Below are positions 56,190 through 64,000 of a stretch of DNA of 64,000 bases, one piece after another. The stretch covers positions 97,858,484 to 97,922,483 of the forward strand of contig CM041297.1 in NCBI GenBank assembly GCA_023052935.1, given 5' to 3'. The notes below the pieces were generated by a model that ran no database searches, was not told where the DNA came from, and saw nothing but the letters and a program-made list of their open reading frames with translations. This stretch comes from Piezodorus guildinii (Eukaryota; Arthropoda; Insecta; Hemiptera; Pentatomidae). The translations under genes were made by a program, and so were the position numbers. How positions within the stretch are numbered: position 1 is the first letter of the stretch; each line of letters starts with the position of its first letter.

Positions 56190-58080
56190 AAGTTTACAAT
56201 AAACCATTTCTTTTTCTACAACACAATCAGCTCTTTTAAATAATTTTCAGACATTAACAAAATTTAAAATTTGATAACCAATTTTACAGTTGAACGAACT
56301 GACGCATGTACAATAATGTTTATGCTACAAATCTATGTTTATGCTTGGACATAGCTCAGTAATGCCCTGATGATGGCTCACAAGCTTGAGCCGCAACGTT
56401 AAAAATATTTAGCAAAAGACTGACTCCAGATTATTACACCTACAATAGTTTCCACAGTCGACTATCCATCCTCAATACAAAAACTGTATATTATTTTTAA
56501 AAAATATTATATAAAAAATAATTTAAAAAAGGTTGTTTTTACAATATTTAGATAAAACAACTGCTCAGAGCTATATAAATTAAAAATACCATTCCGTTGA
56601 ATATTTGTGTCAGCTGTATCAAATAAAAAAATGATTGATAGCCTTTAAAAAAAAACTTATTCTTGGCTAATATCGGTCGTTTCGAAAGTAAGAAATTTAT
56701 TTGATGTTCCGAAGACATTTACAGCTTCTCTTCTGGGCTCTATTTCGGCAAAATGTTTCTAGGGATATTAAACAGGAGTAAAAAAAAAACGACGTACGGA
56801 AGCATCTTATTTAAATTAGTGACATTTTAAAGATCATCGGAACATAATTGTTTTATTTTTTAAGATGGTAGCTATAACGGAAAGTGATATATTGCATCTA
56901 TGAAGTACAGTGGGGATTTCTGATATTCAAATACAATAATAACTATTTTATTTTTATGACTACAATTATTTTTCCTCCATTCTACAATGTCTAGATAGAT
57001 GCATAGACGGCATATAACACAAATAATCCTTCTTTTTCGCATAGGAATCATAAGATCTAACATTTTACAAGCTATTGTACTATTTTTATAATTAAATTCA
57101 CCATTATTTTAAATAATAAAATAATCCTTTTAATTGAGATTTATTAACATGTTCTTGGTTATTATAGTTACTTACGATTATTTAAATACAGACAAATAAG
57201 TATTTGAGCAAAGTTAAATAATATCTATATTTTCTTAGCATTTTTATTTTTACTTGGTATTGAATAGGTATATGTTGACCCGTTTGAAGGTAAATTTATT
57301 ATTTATCAGAGTTGATAATATAAAATAAACAACAAAGGATATATAAAAAGTTATTTAAAATAAATAAATATATATATGAGGGTATATCTATTACTAATTT
57401 AATTCATCAATAAAACGTTTATTGAGACCATTTTTTTTCAGACGTTTATTCTCCCCTCATGTTGTTATAGAATATTAAAAAACTTTCAAGCACGAAAAGA
57501 GAGACCTTGAAATAGGATATTTTTTCCCTGAAAGAGATATCTTGGAAATTTATATCTCAGGGAATCAAAACAGACTAATAAAATCAAAATCATATAATTC
57601 TTAAATTATTCTTATTAGGTATATAATTATGCTTTATTGATGGATTTAATTAATTATTAAACATATCAATATTAGAGCTTATTCTCTTAAGGATCTTCAT
57701 TGTTTTTATTGAATAATATGATATAAAACTAAAAAATTATGCTTTCAGATCTCCTGTGACGATTCATATTTGTATTAGCACTATGAAATATCAAATGAAA
57801 GTGGTTAAGTAAAATAAATTGACTATAATTTTTTTTATTTCTGTTAAACGTTTGTCGATGAACAGGTATTAAAAAAAAAAACGATAAAAAAGAAAATAAT
57901 AGATAAAAAGAAAAGGGTTAGGTAGTTAACACAAGGACAATCTGTATTATCTATTTTTCTTTTATCTATTTATTTTCGTATCTTTCGGCGTCACAAGCAC
58001 TGTATTCATTCGAGAAAAAAAAAATTCAAAAATTCAATTGTTGAAAAGAGAACAAACTAATTTCAAAATAATTTTTGTGC
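56190..58080. other. AT-rich region, one CTGATGA module, no gene
   Basis: At about 56362-56403 the sequence reads CCCTGATGATGGCTCACAAG then CTTGAGCCGCAACGTT. Here GGCTC/GAGCC form a stem between CTGATGA and a GCAAC that replaces the usual GAAAC. The minus-strand frame at 56872-57063 is unrecognised. Confidence 0.45.
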
Positions 58081-58084
58081 TATT

Positions 58085-58395
58085 TTTTCTACCTGAAGGG
58101 CAAAAATATTTTTTTAATGCAATTTTTTGTGTTTTCCTACACATAAACAGTAACTTAGATGTATAATATACTGTTGGAAAGGTATAGGTTTTAGAAAAAA
58201 AACTTATCTTTTACATAAAACTAACCGATTCTTGTAGATAACAATATAAAAAAGTATTTTATAAAGCACATGTCTCTATCGAAACACAACTTAATTAACT
58301 TTTAACCTTTTTTCATATCTGCACTTAAAAATAGTTAAACTGATTTTAAGCACGGAGGTGTGTGAAAGTCTTGTGTTGCGTGCACTAGATTTAAA
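58085..58395 (+). mobile_element. MITE-1 copy 8, right part
   Basis: The right part of MITE-1: TTTAATGCAATTTTTTGTGT, ATATACTGTTGGAAAGGTAT, AACTAACCGATTCTTGTAGA and the terminus CACGGAGGTGTGTGAAAGTC then TTGTGTTGCGTGCACTAGAT. The left half is absent. Confidence 0.75.
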
Positions 58396-58399
58396 AAAA

Positions 58400-59231
58400 T
58401 TCTCATTAGTACTTAATTCTTTTAGTTTTTACTTATGGCATGGATGGTTTCTAATAACTGTAATACTTATTTCTACCCCAGAGTTTAGCTGATCGTAAAA
58501 AATAATAATATTAATTGCCCAAGCTTCAGATTTTTCGTCAAATTTAAAATCTGAAAAAAACCTTTTATAAAAAAGAAGAAGTAATAATATAAGGTATTGT
58601 TCGTTCTCTCATCAATTAGATTGATTGTGATGTTAAGCTATGAAAATGCGTGAGTTAAAGAGAAATAGATAATATATTTCTATGTATTGCTTTAATCAAG
58701 GTATTAAGAGCAGTCCATTTATTGCAAAAAAAAATTCATTTAAATTATAAATAAGTTCTATAGTAATATATAAAAAAAAATTTCATTAAAGAGAATATCC
58801 ATTTTGTACCGGAAAGTGTTTGTCATATATTCGGTACATCTCCATGCTTTTTCACGGTCAATTAACTATATTTTTTTTTTCAATAATAGCTTTCCCTTAA
58901 TGGCTGTATAGTGCCTAAGTAATTGGAGGCCGCTAAACTCACCGTGACGTAGATAACAGTATACAAGTTTTATCGTGACACTTGACAGTGTGTAGGAGCA
59001 CCTTGCGCAATGTTACATATACATGTCATACATGTTTATGGCGTCACAGTGTCTTTGTGAGGGGATGTAACAACTTTTCACAGTCAGCTGAATCACGGTT
59101 TGAACATTTAGAGGCATTTTTTATCGAGCTAAAACGAAACTGAAATTCGTGGACGCAGTCGAATTTCTTCGATTTCAAAATAGATATCCCAGGATCTTTA
59201 ATTAATATGAAGAAAATATTGTTACTTACCG
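58400..59231. other. Spacer, no gene
   Basis: AT-rich, with a more balanced stretch at 58900-59180 that contains no substantial frame. Confidence 0.5.
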
Positions 59232-59244
59232 GAATGATTAAATT

Positions 59245-59496
59245 GTTATTTATTTAATGTCACTTTATGCTACTGTGGCTAATCGGACGATGCTACAATG
59301 GGAGTCTTAAAGTTTGCCTATCCACGTTTAATTAGGGTAGGGATCATTAACAAGTACCTGACATAGCACATGCTCGGGACAACTTTTTTACGTTCCTTTA
59401 CTCCTATTAAAAAATCCTAGAACCACCTGCGGCTTTGAACCCGTGACCTTTGGTATAGAACGCTTTTATGCTAGCCACTCTGCTACAGGTATCCCA
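59245..59496 (-). repeat. SINE-A copy 10, full length with 13-bp TSD
   Basis: The reference copy for SINE-A, 252 bases. On the minus strand it has a head with A box TAGCAGAGTGG and B box GGGTTCAAAGCC, a GTCCCGAGCATGTGCTATGT body block, and the 3' end TAGCATAAAGTGACATTAAA then TAAATAAC. It is flanked by the 13-bp direct repeat GAATGATTAAATT at 59232-59244 and 59497-59509, fixing both ends to the base. Confidence 0.9.
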
Positions 59497-59665
59497 GAAT
59501 GATTAAATTTCTTATAATATGTGTTATATAATAATCATTCATACAGTTATAAAATTAAACTGTTTTAAGTTCTGTGAGTTCCTCACGTAACATTATGTGA
59601 GGTTGATACAATATTTATTGTTTACAAAATTAATTTACGATTCACTCTCATTCAATAACCAACAA

Positions 59666-60216
59666 TATTTTTACTTTAACTTACCTATATATGAAATATA
59701 TGTGTAAGTATTACTAAGTGAAAGTATTACGATCGTAAAATTTCGGAATTCGAATTTTGCACGGAAATACAGGTTCTCCATGCGTCTAAATGACCTAGTC
59801 TGGCCAAAAAGGTATACGTATGGTAATCCAAACTTAAAAACGATAAGCTATACAACCAAAAAAATTATATTTAAGAACCGCATATGCATCAGCAACTTTT
59901 ACATCAAAATCGGCGAACCAAAAAAGGCACTTTATACAATGAACTTTTCATTTTCTTTTTCAAACAATTCACAAGTTCGGTGTTTTGATGTAAAATTTAA
60001 TAGGCTTTAATATCAAGTAGGTTTCATTCTGATTGAAACTGCCCGACAGGACCTGAATCCTAGTTATTTTAATTATATTCCTCTAAGAAATCTTTAATTT
60101 TATAAATCTGAAAAAATTAACCATAAAAGTTTTTTAGTATTAATAAATAAAAGAAGCAACAACTAAATAATACAAGTTGAAAGAATTTGATAATCAACTA
60201 AATGAGATAAGAAAAA

Positions 60217-60291
<75 letters not shown>

Positions 60292-60505
60292 TCTTTTTTT
60301 ATTTTCCGATCATAAGAATAGTACAGTAATATGTTTCATGGATTTTAGAAAAATTGTTTTCTCATACAAAAAGGTTGTGGAAGGTAATGTTTAGTGACAA
60401 ATAGGGTTTTTTACATAACAATTTTATATTGTTATATTATTTAATCTAAAACTTAGTATAATTATTTAATTTTTTTTCCAATTCAAGTGAAGGTGTTGAA
60501 TTGAT
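59666..60505 (+). mobile_element. MITE-1 copy 9, near full length
   Basis: Begins TTTTTACTTTAACTTACCTA and ends near 60505 with TTCAAGTGAAGGTGTTGAAT, a degraded right terminus. It contains an imperfect AT tract at 60219-60290 and the uninterrupted AAAAAATTAACCATA site (about 60110-60127) that serves as the empty-site reference for MITE-2. The 76-residue frame at 59780-60010 is repeat sequence. Confidence 0.75.
60219..60290. repeat. Imperfect (AT)n microsatellite
   Basis: Mostly AT dinucleotides with two phase changes, inside MITE-1 copy 9. Confidence 0.9.
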
Positions 60506-60509
60506 TTTT

Positions 60510-61401
60510 ATTAATATATGATAAATTCAGCTGTATAGTACTTACATATAGCTGTTAGATATGATAAATTGTATTTTACAGATACTAAATATTCGGTTAA
60601 AAATAATAATATTTTAATCGATTGAAGTAGGCAACATTTATTATTTATTTATTACAAAATAGCAACATAAAATAAAAAATTAACATATTTATTTAAAATT
60701 GATAATCCTTAAATAAAATTATGTCATTTTCAATGGAAGCATAAAATAAATTTTGTAGTAATATAAATACCACTACCTCAAGTGAATAAATTTATAATTA
60801 ATGTCAGCAATAACGAAGTAATATTTTCCTTGTAAAAATAACATGCAATTTCAATGATTTAATCAGTTATGTTCTTGCCATCTGCAATACAGTATAATGG
60901 ACAATAACATAAAAATAAACAGCCACTTTGAAAGTAGACTGTTTTAACTCAAATAAAGCACTTTATCTGTTTTTTTTTTTTTTTTGTTTATTTAAAAGGC
61001 TAATAAACCTCCGAGCTACTATAAATTTTTTTCGACTCATAATAAGAAAAGCAATTAAGTTAACCACCTACCATTTCTACTAATATGCATAAAATTCTTA
61101 AATTACTTGAATTACTAACTAAAATTGATTTATGCTGACGGATTATTTAACTCCTTATAATGTTAATCTAAATATATTTAAATGGTCATTTTTTTTTCAT
61201 AATTCAATATTGGCTTGGTGTAGCTTACACGGGTCTTTGAATAATGAGTAGTATTAAATTATTAGTTAATCCATGAATGTTTTATTTAATACTGTTGAGT
61301 TTTTTAATTATTAATTCATAAACTTATTATATTTCAAGGGCTAGAATCAATTAAATTTTAGTAATTACAATAGTAAAATATCTAACTTTAGAAAAAAAAA
61401 A

Positions 61402-61451
<50 letters not shown>

Positions 61452-63160
61452 ATAGTTAATAGTCGAGCCAAAATATGGCAGCCATTACAAGAAGCGGGCC
61501 GCCATGCCGGCTAAATGGCCGGGTGAGGAGCCATCGCTGCCCGCCAACAGACCTGCTCAGGCCCCCTGCTCAATGGCAGCAGGCTTCCAATGACTGACTT
61601 CTAAACAATATCTAAATGTTTTATTATTTACTAAATTTTATTGTTCTCATTTCTACAATAATTCATAGTATCATTATGAGTATACATTTTTTAATTAATT
61701 CTATAATTAAATACTGGAAACTTTGTATGTATATATAGAGATTTAAAAATAATTTGTTTCTTCTAATAACATAACATAAGGTTTTTATTTTATCTTTATA
61801 AAATATACATTAGTAATTTAACTGTAAGGAAAATGAGTTTCCAAAAATAAAACTGAAAATTTGGTTTTCAGGCGGAAAAATAGATTTTTAAAAATAATTC
61901 GCAACTTTATTGCTTCAATTATTCTGATTGTTTATATTTAATATAGATATAAACATTTTAATATACTTGAAAATCAAATTATCAATATAATTTTTAAACA
62001 TTCCATTTTCTCTTGTATTTCCTTATTACGTTGATATTATATCATTATGAAATCAACATTGATTAAACATTATCAACATTGAGAAAACTATTCCTCATTA
62101 AAACCATCCTAAAATTTTATTTACGTATTAATACTTTATTTAAATATTATGTTTTGTTAGTTTAATTCAATTAATTTAATTTAATTATATTTAAAATTTT
62201 TACCATTCCTCCTCTGCCTCTGTGGTATTAAGTTAAATCCACATTTTACTGTTATATTTTATGATTATTATTGTTTTGATACGATGTAATATTAAAAAAA
62301 ATTGAGTTAATTACGCATAGCACTATGGGTCAATATTATCATAACATTATTTATATATTACTAATAACCATAAAATTAAAATAATAGTCTTTATTATGGT
62401 GGTATGACGCGGATACGTAGATATTAGATAATTTTGAAAAGTAGTTTAATTAGATAAAACATATTAGAAGTTTTATGTTTTTTTTTTTTCTCATAGCCCC
62501 TTTTTATATAAAGTTAGTCCTTCTTAATAGCTAAATTATTGGAGAATTTTCCTTTTTCCTCAAGTATGCATGTATTATGTAATTTAAAATTTTTGATTTA
62601 TGGACTACTATTGGAAGTTAGAAGGTGCTCTTCTGTAAAAATGCAAGAAAATATCCTAAAGCTATAGAAATGAAAATAAATTATTTTTTTAATTATAATA
62701 GTTTTCTATAAACAGTACTTAGAAAAAAAAAAATATTATCGCTTTAGTTTTCATTATTTTTATTTTATTTATTTTTTTATCCTGACATAAGATGAAACAT
62801 TCTGAAATCTTTAAACTAAGGGTTCAAAAATCTCATTCCTAAATTTTTACTATTTAAAAAAAAAATTTAATTTGCCCACTGTTATTTATTGACAAAAACA
62901 CCAGTATGTTCTATTATCTTAACCAGTACCTAATATATAAATTTAGAATTACTAGTTCCCAACGGAAATGAAAAAGTCTAAGTTATTCTAAATTGTAGGT
63001 TGTTTAGAATTGCTAATAGAACGATCAGAGGGCTCATATATTGAGCCGAAAGCAAACATCTTATGCCGACTCGAACAATTTAATGGCAAGGTTTAGGTCC
63101 CGGAATGAAAACTTAAACTTCAGAATAAACAGCTTTCGGTTTTAACTTGTGTAGGAAGCA
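60510..63160. other. AT-rich region, AT microsatellite, one GC-rich patch
   Basis: A perfect (AT)n tract lies at 61404-61441. Just beyond it (61485-61590) is a GC-rich patch with repeated GGCAG/GGCCG words, but with no clear frame. The rest is very AT-rich and I see no gene or RNA. Confidence 0.5.
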
Positions 63161-63186
63161 GTTACATTCGTCTACTTTATTTTCAG

Positions 63187-63440
63187 GGCCCGTACTCTCC
63201 GATAATTCCGTTCGGAATATTTATACCCCGGCCCTCCTGGGGTAAATAAAGTTGTTGTTCTTAAAGAGCTGTCTGTAGCAACAAACCAGGAGTTGTGTTT
63301 GGAATGGTCTGGACACTGTTAGGGTATCTGATGTTCCACGGGGACTCCCGGATGGGGGTTTGAATGTAGGATTGGGCAACGATTTCGGGAACCCAAACAA
63401 GGCTTTATAGTCGTGTAAATATTTGTCTTCAGAAGTCACC
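63187..63440. other. Coding-like stretch, strand uncertain
   Basis: The plus strand shows a strong 3' splice-site context, CTACTTTATTTTCAG, ending at 63186. A short open stretch to TAA and AATAAA (about 63245-63250) follows. The minus strand shows an ATG-initiated frame of 72 codons (63439-63221) with coding-like codons (LFGFPKSLPNPTFKPPSGSP). Neither protein resembles a family I know. One of these may be a terminal exon or a transposon piece. Confidence 0.25.
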
Positions 63441-63789
63441 GGAACCGAGAGATATTAAGAGGTTTTGATACTGTTTATTCCAATGAGATAAAAATTTAAT
63501 AAATTATTGTTTCAACCATTCCGTTTTTATTAAGTGGAAAATAGACTGAACATGTAAACGGATAAGCTCTGAATGGGAGCTCAAAAGATCTGAAGAAAAT
63601 AAAAATATATAGTGTTCCTGGAAACGAGATGTGCCGTAATATGTAAACGTTTATAAGTTTTAAAAATAAGAAAGAAAAATAGTTCAGTTATTATAATGAA
63701 TGATTTTAGTTGACGTTGAGAATTCAGTGAGAATGATGGGTGGTGGGATCAGAAATAAACACACTTAAAAAGTAGTAGGTACTTATTTT

Positions 63790-63850
63790 AATTGCGTACC
63801 GACGATTAGGCCTACATTGTTTCTCTTCATCAGGGATAAGAGAAACAAGA
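63790..63850 (-). other. Hairpin with CTGATGA motif
   Basis: TTGTTTCTCTT (63817-63827) and AAGAGAAACAA (63838-63848) form a perfect 11-bp stem with a 10-base loop. On the minus strand the loop and right arm include CCCTGATGAAGAG, followed by GTAGGCCTAATCGTCGGTAC. This resembles the terminal motif of Penelope-like elements or retrozymes with a decayed GAAAC. Confidence 0.4.
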
Positions 63851-64000
63851 TAACAACCAATGTAATTATAAACTTAACATGTCACATGTTATCACATAAA
63901 CTCAGCATGTCATCTATTATATTAACTATTAACTATCTGTTATATTATATTTTTATATTTGATGTCATCTTATTATCATTTTATATTTAATTTTATGTTT

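Noticed and set aside
59440..59496. tRNA gene on the minus strand
   Set aside because: This is the head of a full-length SINE-A with a 13-bp target duplication around the whole element.
1..64000. CRISPR arrays, bacterial operons or rRNA genes
   Set aside because: No regularly spaced short repeats, no ribosome-binding-site-linked gene clusters and no rRNA-like conserved blocks were seen; sequence character is that of an animal nuclear genome.

Overview
This window is a strongly AT-rich piece of an animal nuclear genome, most likely an arthropod and probably an insect. The evidence is indirect: RTE-clade and Jockey-clade non-LTR retrotransposons, tRNA-derived SINEs, MITE-like inverted-repeat elements, (AT)n microsatellites, and no dense protein coding on either strand. 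I cannot name a genus. No host protein-coding gene can be identified with confidence. Recognisable protein homology is almost entirely transposon-derived, and most short open frames are chance frames or repeat sequence.

The best-preserved genes are two copies of one roughly 3.2 kb RTE-clade retrotransposon. Copy A lies on the minus strand at about 6549-9705. Copy B lies on the plus strand at 40095-43330. Each encodes one protein of about 1,000 residues with an apurinic-endonuclease-like domain and a reverse transcriptase. Each copy is broken by one or two small lesions at different sites. Copy B is inserted inside another repeat (MITE-1) and is bounded by a 14-bp target-site duplication.

Other retrotransposon remnants are a CR1/L2-like C-terminal fragment (about 2018-2480), Jockey-clade fragments (2972-3600, 4186-5262, 25063-25588, 35637-35715, 43975-44125, 44487-45066) and an isolated RNase H domain (48409-48945).

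Two tRNA-derived SINE families are scattered through the window. SINE-A (about 250 bp, ten copies or pieces) has an A/T-rich tail and clear target-site duplications. SINE-B (six copies or pieces) has a T-rich 3' end. Among inverted-repeat elements, MITE-1 (about 0.86 kb, nine copies or pieces) has subterminal inverted repeats built on ACTTTCACTTACC. MITE-2 is 383 bp with a perfect 28-bp terminal inverted repeat. MITE-3 is 136 bp with a 34-bp terminal inverted repeat and a TA duplication. Insertions are layered: RTE in MITE-1, MITE-2 in MITE-1, MITE-3 in SINE-A. This gives a relative insertion history.

A fourth repeat (DR-4) and several single loci carry a CTGANGA...GAAA arrangement like the hammerhead ribozyme core of Penelope-like elements and retrozymes. 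This is the most interesting unexplained signal.

A few locally GC/CpG-richer islands (18.9-19.3 kb, 49.7-50.0 kb, 51.7-52.1 kb) look like core promoters. The last has an initiator-like site, an ATG and a good 5' splice site within 45 bases. These are weak leads, not gene calls. The rest, especially 52.1-58 kb and 60.5-63 kb, is AT-rich sequence in which I see no gene.
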